DNA from: Methanomassiliicoccus sp.
Lineage (GTDB): Archaea > Thermoplasmatota > Thermoplasmata > Methanomassiliicoccales > Methanomassiliicoccaceae
Reading direction: 5' to 3'
DNA length: 64,000 nucleotides
Assembly (NCBI GenBank): GCA_033485155.1
Contig: JAWQJJ010000005.1
Coordinates: 149,077-213,076, forward strand
Shown one piece after another: positions 1 through 8,629 of this stretch. Each line of letters opens with the position of its first letter. Position 1 is the first letter of the stretch. Both the position numbers and the translations under genes were made by a program. The notes under the pieces are model-generated. The model was not told where the DNA came from and searched no databases. It saw only the letters and a list, made by a program, of their open reading frames with translations.

Positions 1-1057
1 TACGGCGGGCCTCCCGCGCGGCGGCCAGGGTGTCGGCGGTCTCTCCGGACTGTGTCAACAGTACGGTCAGGGGGTTCTCCCCGGTGCCCGGTGAGTAGCG
101 GTATTCCGATGCCAGCTCCACCGTGGTGGGGATCTTGGCTAATGCCTCGATGATGTACTTGCCAACCATCGACGCATGGTACGAGGTACCGCAGGCCACC
201 AACTTGACCGAGGCAGGCTCACGGTTGACCATCAGACACCCTGTCTCAAGCTCGTCCAGGCTGCCCAGGAGAGAGTTGTGGATAGCGGTGGGCTGCTCAA
301 AGATCTCCTTGAGCATGTAGTGCTCGAAACCGCCCCGCTTGGCGTCATCCACAGTCCAGGTGATGATGCATGGATCCCTCTCCACCGTCTTGCCGTTGCT
401 ATCGTAGACGGTGACCTTGTCCGAACGGAGAACCACGGTCTCCCCGTCCATGATGTACATCGCCTTGTTGGTGTAGTTGAGCATGGCGGTGACGTCCGAG
501 GCGATGATGTTCTCCCCCACTCCCAGGCCGACCACCAGGGGGTTCTCTTTGCGTGCCGCCACCAGCTCCTTCCCGTCCGCCCGGATGGCCACGACGGCGT
601 AGGTGCCTTTGACCTCCCTCAGCGTTTCCTTGAGCGCGGCGTGGAGATCGCCTTTGTAGTGCTTTTCCAGCAGGTGGACGAGGACCTCGGTGTCGGTCTC
701 CGAGGTGAACACGTGACCTTCCTGGGTGAGCTTCTCCCTCAAGGCCAGGTAGTTCTCGATGATCCCGTTGTGCACCACTGCGATCTGACCGGTGCAGTCC
801 AGGAAGGGGTGGGCGTTCTGCTGGGACGGCTTACCGCAGGTCGCCCAGCGGGTGTGGCCCACGCCGAGGTGACCCGATAGCCGGGGCATGCTGTCCGCGA
901 GCTTGGAGATCTCTCCCTTGTCCTTGAACACCTTTAGGCCGCTCCCCACGACGGCCACACCGGCGGAGTCGTAGCCCCTGTACTCAAGCCTCTTGAGCCC
1001 ATCCAGCAGGACCTCCTGCGCTTCGCGGTAGCCCGCGTAACCGATGATGCCGCACAT
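1..1057 (-). CDS. glmS: Glutamine--fructose-6-phosphate aminotransferase, N-terminal part (runs off the window)
   Basis: GlmS transfers the glutamine amide to fructose 6-phosphate to give glucosamine 6-phosphate, the entry to UDP-GlcNAc. The reading frame begins MCGIIGYAG with Cys2 as the expected N-terminal glutaminase nucleophile, followed by GVGHTRWATCG and HNGIIENY, all glutaminase-domain hallmarks. The start of the sugar isomerase (SIS) domain is visible with CGTSYHAS before the sequence is cut at base 1, so about 352 codons are present of the usual 600 or so. It starts two bases after the stop of the sugar nucleotidyltransferase gene upstream on the same strand, so the two are very probably one operon for activated amino sugars. 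Confidence 0.95.
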   Translation of the reverse strand, partial: MCGIIGYAGYREAQEVLLDGLKRLEYRGYDSAGVAVVGSGLKVFKDKGEISKLADSMPRLSGHLGVGHTRWATCGKPSQQNAHPFLDCTGQIAVVHNGIIENYLALREKLTQEGHVFTSETDTEVLVHLLEKHYKGDLHAALKETLREVKGTYAVVAIRADGKELVAARKENPLVVGLGVGENIIASDVTAMLNYTNKAMYIMDGETVVLRSDKVTVYDSNGKTVERDPCIITWTVDDAKRGGFEHYMLKEIFEQPTAIHNSLLGSLDELETGCLMVNREPASVKLVACGTSYHASMVGKYIIEALAKIPTTVELASEYRYSPGTGENPLTVLLTQSGETADTLAAAREARR

Positions 1058-1058
1058 A

Positions 1059-2252
1059 TCAGACCACTACGCTGTTGTTGTCAAGATTTGCGCTCACCCT
1101 CACACCGTCCTCGACGCGGCAACCCGCCCCGATGACTTTGCCTGAAGAGATGACCACCCGGGACCCGATCCTGGTGTCCTGGCCGATCAGCGCCCCCACG
1201 TCCGGGAGCTTGAATACCTCGCGGTCCACCACCGCATGGGTGGAGCCGGTGGGGGCGGTTAATCCCGGCCCGACCTTCACTCCGTCATCCAGCACTGAGT
1301 GCGAGACATGGGAATGCGAGCCGATCCGGACGCTGCTCATGATGAGGCAGTTGTCGATGTAGGTATACGGGGCGATGATCACTCCGTTGCCTATGCTGGT
1401 GGACGGCATGATGGTGACGTTCGGGCCGATGTCGCAGCCTTCCCCGATCGCCACCGGACCCTCGATGTACGAGCCGGAACGGATACGGGTACCGGTGCCA
1501 ATGGATACCGGACCTTTGATGGTGACCCCGTTCTCCACCGTCCCGTTGATCCCCTGTCCGTGGAACTCCAGGGCCGATGAATTAATTCCCAGGAGGTCCC
1601 ATGGATACACCGCGTCGATCCATTTGCCCTTGGTCTTCACCGGGGTGAAGTCGAGCTTGGAGATCATTGGTGCGAGAACCTGAGTGATACCTCGTTCCAT
1701 ATCGAAGGTCTGCTCGGTGAAGTACTTCATCAGGTCGCTCTTGAAGCGATAGACCCCCGTGTTGATGATGTTGCCCACCCTGACCTCCGGCTTCTCCACG
1801 ATGTTGCTGATCCTGTCGTCTTTGATCTGGACCACGCCATACTTGGCCGGTATCTCTGACTCGGTGACCACCAGCGAGGACCCCTTCTTCTTGGCCAGCA
1901 GATCGGCGATCAGTCGGGCATCGATCAGGTTGTCCCCGGCTACGGTTAGAAAGTCCTCTCCGTTCAGGTGCCGGGCGGCCAGGGAGAGAGCGTGAGCGGT
2001 CCCCAGCTGCTTGTCCTGGGTAACGTACTCGATGCGGGCGTCGAACCGCCTACCATCCTCGAAGTGGGACAGGATGGTGTCCTTACGGTAACCGACCACC
2101 ATGACGATGTCCTTGACCCCGTTATGGACCAGCGCCTCGACGATGTATTCGAGGATGGGTCGGTTCCCGACCGGTATCATTCCTTTGGGCCTAGACATAG
2201 TGAAGGGACGCAATCTGGTCCCTTCCCCAGCAGCCAGTATTACCGCTTTCAA
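1059..2252 (-). CDS. Bifunctional sugar-1-phosphate nucleotidyltransferase/acetyltransferase (GlmU-like)
   Basis: The N-terminal half is a nucleotidyltransferase (LAAGEGTRLRP near the start, then RPKGMIPVGNRP), and the C-terminal half is a left-handed beta-helix with many hexapeptide-type turns (for example VTIKGPVSIGTGTRI). Archaeal enzymes of this layout acetylate glucosamine 1-phosphate and attach UTP to make UDP-GlcNAc. I chose a TTG start at 2252 because GGGAGGA lies just upstream and the encoded protein then begins LKAVILAAGEG, the normal beginning of the family; the longer frame to 2363 adds an unlike N-terminus. It lies directly upstream of glmS, which fits the same pathway. Substrate specificity is inferred. 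Confidence 0.88.
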   Translation of the reverse strand: MKAVILAAGEGTRLRPFTMSRPKGMIPVGNRPILEYIVEALVHNGVKDIVMVVGYRKDTILSHFEDGRRFDARIEYVTQDKQLGTAHALSLAARHLNGEDFLTVAGDNLIDARLIADLLAKKKGSSLVVTESEIPAKYGVVQIKDDRISNIVEKPEVRVGNIINTGVYRFKSDLMKYFTEQTFDMERGITQVLAPMISKLDFTPVKTKGKWIDAVYPWDLLGINSSALEFHGQGINGTVENGVTIKGPVSIGTGTRIRSGSYIEGPVAIGEGCDIGPNVTIMPSTSIGNGVIIAPYTYIDNCLIMSSVRIGSHSHVSHSVLDDGVKVGPGLTAPTGSTHAVVDREVFKLPDVGALIGQDTRIGSRVVISSGKVIGAGCRVEDGVRVSANLDNNSVVV

Positions 2253-2422
2253 CCTACTTCCTCCCAGAGTCGATTCGGCTTTCAGCTCATAAACCTTTTT
2301 GACCCAATGATTACCGGCGCCACTCGGACCCGAGATGTTATCACTTATAGTACTGTGCAACAAAGGTTTAAACCGCTCCCCAGGGCTTTTATTCAGGCCT
2401 TTAGTTAAAAAGAGGCCATTCC

Positions 2423-3895
2423 ATGCAAGAGCCGATGAGGTTGAAGATACCCGCCGAGGTTTACCAGTTCTTCACCAATCCTGGTGGGCACTCGCTGATC
2501 GTGCGGGGCACGGCCGGTGCTGGCAAGACCACCTTCGCGCTTCAGACCATCGAGGAGCTGTCCCCGGTGGAATGGGGGTTCTACCATTCGACCCGAGTGT
2601 CCGACGCCAGCCTGCTGACACAGTTCAGCTGGCTCAAGGAGAAGAGCAACCACTTGGTGCGTACAGACAGCTTCTCTGATTCGAATCAGGGCGATGGGGT
2701 GAAGCGAACCGGGCTGAGCGACCTCAAGGGAGTGAAGAACCCGCCGATGGAGATAGCGAAGGTCGGCGGTCTCGCCATCTCCATAGGTAAGGACCTGGGC
2801 GAGCTGGAGATGCTCTATCGCTGCATCGAAGGCAACCTGCCGGCCAAGGGGCTGGTGGTCATCGACTCGATCGACGCCCTGGCCGATAAGTACAACATCG
2901 GCTGCTCCAAGCTCATCACCACGATCCAGAGGGACATCGTGGAGGGTTACGGTTCCAACGTCATGTTCGTACTGGAGACCTCCAACCCGGAGATGGACTA
3001 CCTAGGAGACGGGGTCGTCAACTTCTCCTCCACCGAGTATAACCGCCGGCGCCTCCGGGAGCTGGAAGTGGTCAAGCTGAGAGGTTGCGAGATCCAGCAG
3101 CCGAAGTTCATCTTTACCCTTGACGGCGGGCGCATCCAGACATTCAGCTATAACCACCGCCAGTCGGCCCATCCTCCCCGCGGCCAGTGGAAGCCGATTC
3201 CCGACCGCGAGGAGCGCGTGTCCTGCGGACTGGGGGACCTGGACGTATCGCTGAACGGCGGCCTGGAGAAGGGATCGATCACCCTCATCGAACTGGGACA
3301 GGGGGTCCCGACGACGGTTAGCAACGAGCTCGAATCGTCACTGGTGTGCAATTTCGTTTCCCTCGGCCGGGGGGTACTGTGGGTCCCCATGCGGAAAGCA
3401 TCGGCGGAGAATGCCCGAGCCAAGATCGCCCGCTATCTTCAGGGGACAGAGGTCGACCGCCTGGTGAGGATACCCGAGAAGGCCGATCAGATGACCTCGA
3501 GCATCGGCGGCTGCGTCGTGCCCGTGGAAGGTGCCAACGCGTTCCTGGATTTCAAGTGGCAGAACATCGAGTACTCGCTTAGCAGCGCGAAGAAGCCCCT
3601 ACTGACGCTGATGGGCTTCGACACTATGCAGTCGATGTACGGCAATGATGTCAGCGAGCAGCTGATGGACTTCCTCGCCTTGGTGCGCAGGAACAACGGC
3701 ATCTTCGTCGCCCTGGCTCCATCCTCCAGCGCCGCCACCGGACGCCTGGCCGACCTGGCCACCACTCACCTGAAGGTCGACCGCATCGGGGGCACGGTCC
3801 TGCTCTACGGCGAGGAACCGTTCACCGAGTGCTATGCCCTCAACTTCGAAGAGAAGGAGGCCGGAGGAGATGTATCCCTTGCCCGCATCCTCTGA
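2423..3895 (+). CDS. Two-domain KaiC/RecA-like ATPase (GvpD-like)
   Basis: A 490-residue protein with two RecA-fold domains. The first has a good Walker A (GTAGAGKT, residues 29-36) and Walker B (LVVID, about 144-148), and ends in RELEVVKLRG, a turn common in KaiC-type domains. The second domain begins near residue 265 (GLGDLDVSLNGGLEKG) but its phosphate loop is degenerate (GQGVPTTV), so it probably does not hydrolyse ATP. Resemblance is to KaiC/RadA-like signalling ATPases and the P-loop protein GvpD; no other gas-vesicle gene is nearby. A TATA-like GGTTTAAAC sits near 2370. A second RecA-like gene follows after 9 bases, so the pair are probably partners. Function unknown. Confidence 0.75.
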   Translation: MQEPMRLKIPAEVYQFFTNPGGHSLIVRGTAGAGKTTFALQTIEELSPVEWGFYHSTRVSDASLLTQFSWLKEKSNHLVRTDSFSDSNQGDGVKRTGLSDLKGVKNPPMEIAKVGGLAISIGKDLGELEMLYRCIEGNLPAKGLVVIDSIDALADKYNIGCSKLITTIQRDIVEGYGSNVMFVLETSNPEMDYLGDGVVNFSSTEYNRRRLRELEVVKLRGCEIQQPKFIFTLDGGRIQTFSYNHRQSAHPPRGQWKPIPDREERVSCGLGDLDVSLNGGLEKGSITLIELGQGVPTTVSNELESSLVCNFVSLGRGVLWVPMRKASAENARAKIARYLQGTEVDRLVRIPEKADQMTSSIGGCVVPVEGANAFLDFKWQNIEYSLSSAKKPLLTLMGFDTMQSMYGNDVSEQLMDFLALVRRNNGIFVALAPSSSAATGRLADLATTHLKVDRIGGTVLLYGEEPFTECYALNFEEKEAGGDVSLARIL

Positions 3896-3904
3896 GGTGA
3901 GCGC

Positions 3905-4585
3905 TTGATAAAGGCCACCTTTCCCGAGCACTCGGCCATGCTCATGATCGGGAGCCCGGGCATCGGGATGCTGGAGTTCTCCGTCAGCATCGCGAAGGAC
4001 TGGATGGAGCAGGATAGCATGGTGATATTCGTTACCGTGGACCTGCTGCCGAGCGATCTGCTGAACGTGATGACCTCGTTCGGGGTTTCCTCGGAGGTGC
4101 TGGGCCGCAATCTGTTCATCATCGACTATCACTCCTCCCTGCTCGGCTCCTCGGACGCTCCGACCAGCTGCAACGGTACCGAGATCCGAAGGGTTTCGGA
4201 CCTCGAGGGCATCATGTTCAACATATCGGCCCTGGCGGAGAGCACCAAGCGGCCGGTGAAGATCATCATTCACTCCCTGTCCACGCTGTTCCTGTACAAC
4301 CAGTCCAACGTCGTACTCAAGTTCTTCCAGATTTCCTCGTCCCGCATACGCAATGAGTTCGGGACCGCGTTCTTCACCATCCACGAGGGCGTTCACGACG
4401 AGAGGACGGTGAATCACCTGATGGCCATTGCCGACGGGGTGCTGGAGCTGAAGTTCGACGAAGAGCTCAACCGGCGGATGCGGGTACGTAACATGCGGGG
4501 CTGCGTGACCTCCTCGCAATGGATACCATTCGAGATTAAGCAGGTGACAAGCGAGCAATCGCCCTCCGTGCTAGAGTGGCGATGA
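3905..4585 (+). CDS. Degenerate KaiC/RecA-like protein
   Basis: A 226-residue single-domain protein whose N-terminus follows the RecA/KaiC pattern (MLMIGSPGIGMLEFSVSIA, then VIFVTVDLLPSDLL), but where the catalytic GKT of Walker A should be it reads GIGMLEF. It is therefore likely a non-hydrolysing paralogue of the gene just upstream. The start is TTG at 3905, chosen because GAGGTGA lies five bases before it, one of the strongest ribosome sites in the window, and because the gap to the previous stop is only 9 bases. A regulatory or scaffolding role next to its catalytic neighbour is plausible but not shown by the sequence. Confidence 0.65.
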   Translation: MIKATFPEHSAMLMIGSPGIGMLEFSVSIAKDWMEQDSMVIFVTVDLLPSDLLNVMTSFGVSSEVLGRNLFIIDYHSSLLGSSDAPTSCNGTEIRRVSDLEGIMFNISALAESTKRPVKIIIHSLSTLFLYNQSNVVLKFFQISSSRIRNEFGTAFFTIHEGVHDERTVNHLMAIADGVLELKFDEELNRRMRVRNMRGCVTSSQWIPFEIKQVTSEQSPSVLEWR

Positions 4586-4597
4586 TAATCGCCTGAA

Positions 4598-4630
4598 AAT
4601 GTTAAAAAAGGAGGTCCCTGACCGGGACCT
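4598..4630 (-). terminator. Intrinsic-type terminator after the small zinc protein
   Basis: On the minus strand AGGTCCC and GGGACCT form a 7-bp stem (4612-4618 with 4624-4630) followed by CCTTTTTT. It lies immediately after the stop codon of the small cysteine protein at 4637-4849. Confidence 0.7.
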
Positions 4631-4636
4631 ATGAGA

Positions 4637-4849
4637 TCACTCGAACTCTTCGGCCGCCATGGTGCCATAGATCGAGGCCTTGAAGCTCTCACGGTTCTGC
4701 GCGGTCGCCCGGACGTAGACCTCGCACTGGGTCTTGGGCCTGACCACCAGCTTCTTCGACTGGCAGTAGATCAGGCCCTCGTTCACCCCTGCCTCGGGCC
4801 TCTTGTCAGAGTACAAGCAGGTAAAGCACAGATACTGGTCTTTGTTCAA
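4637..4849 (-). CDS. Small four-cysteine (probable zinc- or iron-binding) protein
   Basis: A 70-residue protein with cysteines at 8, 11, 29 and 42; the first pair is a CxxC (CFTC). The spacing suggests a zinc ribbon or rubredoxin-like knuckle. I do not recognise a named family. The start appears to be TTG at 4849 with the TATA-like AATAAATAAATAG centred about 27 bases upstream, which would make it leaderless. A clear hairpin plus T-run follows the stop codon, so it looks like a complete single-gene transcript. Function unknown. Confidence 0.55.
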   Translation of the reverse strand: MNKDQYLCFTCLYSDKRPEAGVNEGLIYCQSKKLVVRPKTQCEVYVRATAQNRESFKASIYGTMAAEEFE

Positions 4850-4875
4850 CGGGCTTGCGCAGGGAGTGTACCTAT

Positions 4876-5922
4876 TTATTTATTCTGTCCTGGGCCCAAT
4901 CTTTCGGCTAAGAAAACGGTGAGGTCCTGGACCTCCATGCCTCCCGCCCGGCGGAGGTTGACGACGCAGAAGGGGCAGGGCGCGAGAAGCAGGTCGGCCC
5001 CGGCATCGCGGGCTGAGCCGATCTTCCTCCGAGCCATGGCCTCGGCGACCTCCGGCCGGGAAGAAGCGACTCCCCCGCCCCCGCCGCAACAATCATCCTG
5101 GCCATCGTACTCAACGACCTCAACCCCGGGAACCCGGGCCAGCAGATCCCTTGCCATTTCCATGGTATGCGGTCCCACCACCCGGGCCAGGTGACAGGGG
5201 CGGTGCAATGCCGCCCGGACCGGCGGGGCGTGGGGGTCGAAAAGGTCTCCCGGCACCCCGCCCACGGCGTGCAGGTGCTCGATGATATGCCAGGCATCCA
5301 TCCCGTGGGCGGTACGTAGCTGGACGGTGCACCCCGGGCAGGTAGTGACCACCTTCGCGACACCGAGGACGCGAGAGTTGATGCCCTTCACCGTCTCCAC
5401 CAGCGACGATGCGCCGATCTTCTCCAGGGGCGAGCCGCAGCATGCCCATCCTTCGGGAATGTACGGCCGAGCGCCGGCAGCCCGGAGGAGCCTCAGGGCC
5501 GCGACGATGGTCTCGGGAAGGCGGGCGTGGGCGATGCATCCCGGGAAGAGCATGAGGTCCCCGGTCGTGGGGACCGAGGCCGGCGGTCCGGAGGGAACGA
5601 CGGTCCGCCCGGTGGCGACCACGTTCTCCATCATACGCTCCTGCCCCTCCGGCCGCTCATCGCCCTCCAGGACGAGGGAGCGCACCCTCACGAGCGCTTG
5701 AGGTAGGGGCAGGCGGGAGGGGCAAACCTCCTCGCAGCGGCCACAGGTAGTGCACAACAGGAGGGACGAACGCAGTGCATGCAGCTCACCATCGAAGCGG
5801 GGAGCCTCCACCGCCAGCCGGCGAGGACCGGGAAAGGCGTCCCGGCCCTGCTGGGCGATGATTGGGCAGACCCGGACGCACGCCCCGCACTTGATGCAGC
5901 CGTCCAGCACACGCTCGGTCAT
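4876..5922 (-). CDS. glpC: Anaerobic glycerol-3-phosphate dehydrogenase subunit C (iron-sulfur subunit)
   Basis: GlpC carries electrons from the GlpAB flavoprotein to the membrane acceptor. The N-terminus has two four-cysteine ferredoxin clusters (CIKCGACVRVCP at about 9-20 and CTTCGRCEEVCP at about 57-68). The rest has two CCG-type cysteine-rich modules (GWACCGSPLEK with CPGCT, then DDCCGGGGG with APCPFC), as in heterodisulfide reductase B/GlpC proteins. Its start overlaps the glpB stop as ATGA. HdrB/D-like or lactate-utilisation subunits share these modules, but glpA and glpB immediately upstream settle the identity. No membrane anchor gene is seen beside it. It is the last gene of the operon. 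Confidence 0.88.
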   Translation of the reverse strand: MTERVLDGCIKCGACVRVCPIIAQQGRDAFPGPRRLAVEAPRFDGELHALRSSLLLCTTCGRCEEVCPSRLPLPQALVRVRSLVLEGDERPEGQERMMENVVATGRTVVPSGPPASVPTTGDLMLFPGCIAHARLPETIVAALRLLRAAGARPYIPEGWACCGSPLEKIGASSLVETVKGINSRVLGVAKVVTTCPGCTVQLRTAHGMDAWHIIEHLHAVGGVPGDLFDPHAPPVRAALHRPCHLARVVGPHTMEMARDLLARVPGVEVVEYDGQDDCCGGGGGVASSRPEVAEAMARRKIGSARDAGADLLLAPCPFCVVNLRRAGGMEVQDLTVFLAERLGPGQNK

Positions 5923-7031
5923 AGCGCCTCCGCGGTCAGCTCGGCGGCCCGGAGGGCCGAGGAGACGACCTCTCCGATACCTTTTCCCAGGACGAAGGAC
6001 TGGCCTGGGAGCGATGAGCCGGCCACCATCACGTTCTTCAGCTTCGTTCCGTCGGCGCGGAGCACGTGCCCGTCCTGCTCCAGGATACCTGCGGACAGAG
6101 CGGCGGAGAGCACTGGAAGGCCGGTCTCGGACCCCTGCGGACCCCCCACGGCGAAGAGCCCCAGGGGGTCGACTGCCCTCTCTTCCCTGACGACCAGACC
6201 GCCACTGACAAGGCCTCCCGCAGCCAACACTGCGGCACGGAACTGGATGGTCTGCTCGCGGAGGCCGGAGGTCACCTCCGCCGAGGCCGCCAGAGAGCCA
6301 TGGAACCTCATACTCCGAACCTCACGCCCGGCGAGGAGGCGGCAGCCGGACCGGATGGCATGGGCCTCCAGGCAGGCCTGTAGCCGTCGGCCGGGGTTCG
6401 ACAGCGGGGTTGCCGCCTCACGCACCCTTCGGCCGCTGGCGCTCTCCAAGACGGTGAGCGCATGATCGTAGAGCGGACCGACGAACAACGGGGGAAGGAC
6501 CACCGTCTCCGGACCTACCTCCGAGATAATGCCACTCAGCCTGTCGATCGCCTCCCTGGCCTCATCCGATAGAGTAATGCCTCGGCCGGCGTCGACCGAT
6601 CGGGCGATGCCAGGGTCGGCCCACAGCGGAGCGCACTCCGTTGATGGGGCCCGGTAGGAGAGGGAACGGCATGCCAGGTCTGGGTCCAGGTCCTCGTTGC
6701 CCCTCAGCCCCAGCACCGCCACCCGGTCCCCAGGAACGGCTAGCCAGTCGTGGTTCGAGGTCAGGTCCTGGTGTCCCAGGGTCCCGACGTTGGTGACCGC
6801 TTCCCCTTCCTGTCCGGAGAGGTAGAGACCGTGGTCCCGCCCTGCCGACCTGAGAATATCGGCCGCCCTGCTGTTTCCCAGAGCGATTCGTCCCGTGGAC
6901 AGTTCCGTTGCCGTGGTCCCTCGACCGACCATTATCACGTCCAGTCCTCTGCCGGCCAGGGCGGCCGAGACCACGCACCCGGCGGCCCCGTGGCCGATGA
7001 CCAGTACATCGCAGGACGCCCCGGCGATCAT
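5919..7031 (-). CDS. glpB: Anaerobic glycerol-3-phosphate dehydrogenase subunit B
   Basis: A 370-residue flavoprotein beginning CDVLVIGHGAAGCVVSAALA, a dinucleotide-binding fold of the GlpB family. The C-terminal section (GSSLPGQSFVLGKGIGE) is also typical, near a second FAD/NAD contact region. The start at 7031 is chosen because it overlaps the glpA stop as ATGA and gives the normal family N-terminus; an upstream ATG at 7139 would only add glpA out-of-frame sequence. GlpB pairs with GlpA to oxidise sn-glycerol 3-phosphate to dihydroxyacetone phosphate. Confidence 0.86.
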   Translation of the reverse strand: MIAGASCDVLVIGHGAAGCVVSAALAGRGLDVIMVGRGTTATELSTGRIALGNSRAADILRSAGRDHGLYLSGQEGEAVTNVGTLGHQDLTSNHDWLAVPGDRVAVLGLRGNEDLDPDLACRSLSYRAPSTECAPLWADPGIARSVDAGRGITLSDEAREAIDRLSGIISEVGPETVVLPPLFVGPLYDHALTVLESASGRRVREAATPLSNPGRRLQACLEAHAIRSGCRLLAGREVRSMRFHGSLAASAEVTSGLREQTIQFRAAVLAAGGLVSGGLVVREERAVDPLGLFAVGGPQGSETGLPVLSAALSAGILEQDGHVLRADGTKLKNVMVAGSSLPGQSFVLGKGIGEVVSSALRAAELTAEAL

Positions 7032-8629
7032 CGCTGCCCTCCCTTGGTGTGATCGATCCCGTAGCATCGCAGAAGGTGGGCCCGGAAGACCTCTTGCCTG
7101 AGCTGCTCCCCCTGCAACACCGGATCCACTCCCTTCCACCGCTCATCCATGAAGGCCAACGCTCCCTCCGCCGGATCGCCCTCTTCCAGGGCCCCGGCCA
7201 GGCGGAAGGCGCATAGTCCTCCCTGGCAGAATCCCATCCCCGCCCGGGTGCGGCGCATGAGGTCCGCCGGGGACCGGACATCAGGGGAGGAGGCGAAGTA
7301 CTCCAACTCCCCCCGGGAGACGCCTTCGCACGAGCACACCTCATCCATTCCTAGCGGCGTTCGCTGGCAGAAGGACCAGATGGCATCTGCGAGCCCCCCG
7401 TACTTGGAGGCCATCATTGACCGGAGGAATGTCGAACTATCCTTAATCGGCGGAAGGATCTCTTCGAGCATGGTGCGGCAGCTTTCCCGCTTACCCAGCT
7501 TAGACATCGCCACATCGGAGGCTTTCTCAGCCATCAGGCGGTAGGTGGTCAGCTTCCCTCCTACCACGCTCACCAGGTTGTCCACCCCATCCTCTGAATG
7601 GTCGATGATGCTGAAGCCCCGGGACGCCTGCCGCCCTACTCCTCCTGTCGACAGCAGGGGGCGGACCCCGGCATACGCACGGACCATCCTGGCGGTGGCC
7701 ATCCCCGGGGAGACTGCGGTCGCCTCCCTGGTCAGCCTCTCGACCTCCGCCCGGGTCGCCCGGACGTCATCCAGGTCCCCCGGCCCCGATGTCGTCCCCA
7801 GGATAGTGGAGGAGCGATGGGGGACCATGATGTCCCCGTCGGACGGCGACCGCAGGCGGTTCACCAGGCCATTCACCGTTCGGCCGTTGAATACGATCAT
7901 GCTTCCCTTGTCTAACTGCATGTCGATCCTCACCCCGGCCATCGCCGCGGTCCGGCCGCACCAGGCTCCGGTTGCGTTGATCACCATCTCCGGCCGGACG
8001 GCCACCGTTCGGTTCCCGATACCCAGGACCGCCTCGGCGATGCGGCCCTCGCGTACCTTGAGGGAACGAAGGGGGAGGTGTGTGTGAATCTCCGCCCCGG
8101 CCTCCCTTGCCGACTCCACGTTCCCCCATGCTAGGAAGAAAGGATCGATCGAGGCGTCAGCCACCCTGACTGCCCAGCGGACCTCCCGGCTCAGATTGGG
8201 CTCGTCCCGGAACGCTTCCTCGGCGGTTATCTCCTCCGTCCACACCCCAGCCCCGCGGCAGGCGGTGAGGAACGCGCCGATATATTCCGGGTCATCTGGA
8301 GGCAAGGAGACGAACAAACCGCCACAGTCCTCGATGCAATAGCGGGCGATGCGCTTGAGCACCGCCCCCTCGGCCGCACATTCTGCCGCAGCCTGGGAAT
8401 CCCTTACCGCGTACCGGCCTCCAGAGTGGAGCATCCCGTGGTTTCCTCCCGAGGCCCCGGCACACAGGTCCCCGGCCTCAACCAGGAGGACCTCCACCCC
8501 CCTCATTGCCATGTCCCTGGCGATGCCCGTCCCGGTGACACCACCACCGATTATCAGGACCTCGGGGGCGGGCCGTCGCACGCGTCTCATGCTACTCGTG
8601 AGCAGCAACCTGGCATTTAGCATTTTCAT
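7028..8629 (-). CDS. glpA: Anaerobic glycerol-3-phosphate dehydrogenase subunit A (FAD, catalytic)
   Basis: A 533-residue FAD oxidoreductase: VLIIGGGVTGTGIARDMA near residue 24, GGNHGMLHSGGRYAV just after, and a C-terminal BFD-like [2Fe-2S] module with CSCEG and GFCQGGLC cysteines, as in the anaerobic GlpA rather than aerobic GlpD. The start overlaps the DUF1622 stop as ATGA; an alternative Met lies 13 codons further in (MRRVRRPAPEV). In archaea membrane lipids are built on glycerol 1-phosphate, so an enzyme for the 3-phosphate isomer points to glycerol use or an electron-transfer side path. No glycerol kinase or transporter is in the window. Confidence 0.9.
   Translation of the reverse strand: MKMLNARLLLTSSMRRVRRPAPEVLIIGGGVTGTGIARDMAMRGVEVLLVEAGDLCAGASGGNHGMLHSGGRYAVRDSQAAAECAAEGAVLKRIARYCIEDCGGLFVSLPPDDPEYIGAFLTACRGAGVWTEEITAEEAFRDEPNLSREVRWAVRVADASIDPFFLAWGNVESAREAGAEIHTHLPLRSLKVREGRIAEAVLGIGNRTVAVRPEMVINATGAWCGRTAAMAGVRIDMQLDKGSMIVFNGRTVNGLVNRLRSPSDGDIMVPHRSSTILGTTSGPGDLDDVRATRAEVERLTREATAVSPGMATARMVRAYAGVRPLLSTGGVGRQASRGFSIIDHSEDGVDNLVSVVGGKLTTYRLMAEKASDVAMSKLGKRESCRTMLEEILPPIKDSSTFLRSMMASKYGGLADAIWSFCQRTPLGMDEVCSCEGVSRGELEYFASSPDVRSPADLMRRTRAGMGFCQGGLCAFRLAGALEEGDPAEGALAFMDERWKGVDPVLQGEQLRQEVFRAHLLRCYGIDHTKGGQR

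Noticed and set aside
176..880. A 234-codon plus-strand frame opposite glmS
   Set aside because: The minus strand encodes an unmistakable glutaminase domain; the plus-strand product is His/Val-rich shadow sequence.
3599..4558. A 319-codon minus-strand frame opposite the KaiC-like genes
   Set aside because: The plus-strand genes have ribosome sites and domain motifs; the antisense product has none.
7032..7139. Upstream start for glpB
   Set aside because: It would overlap glpA by over 100 bases and precede the dinucleotide fold with unrelated residues; the ATGA overlap at 7031 is the natural start.
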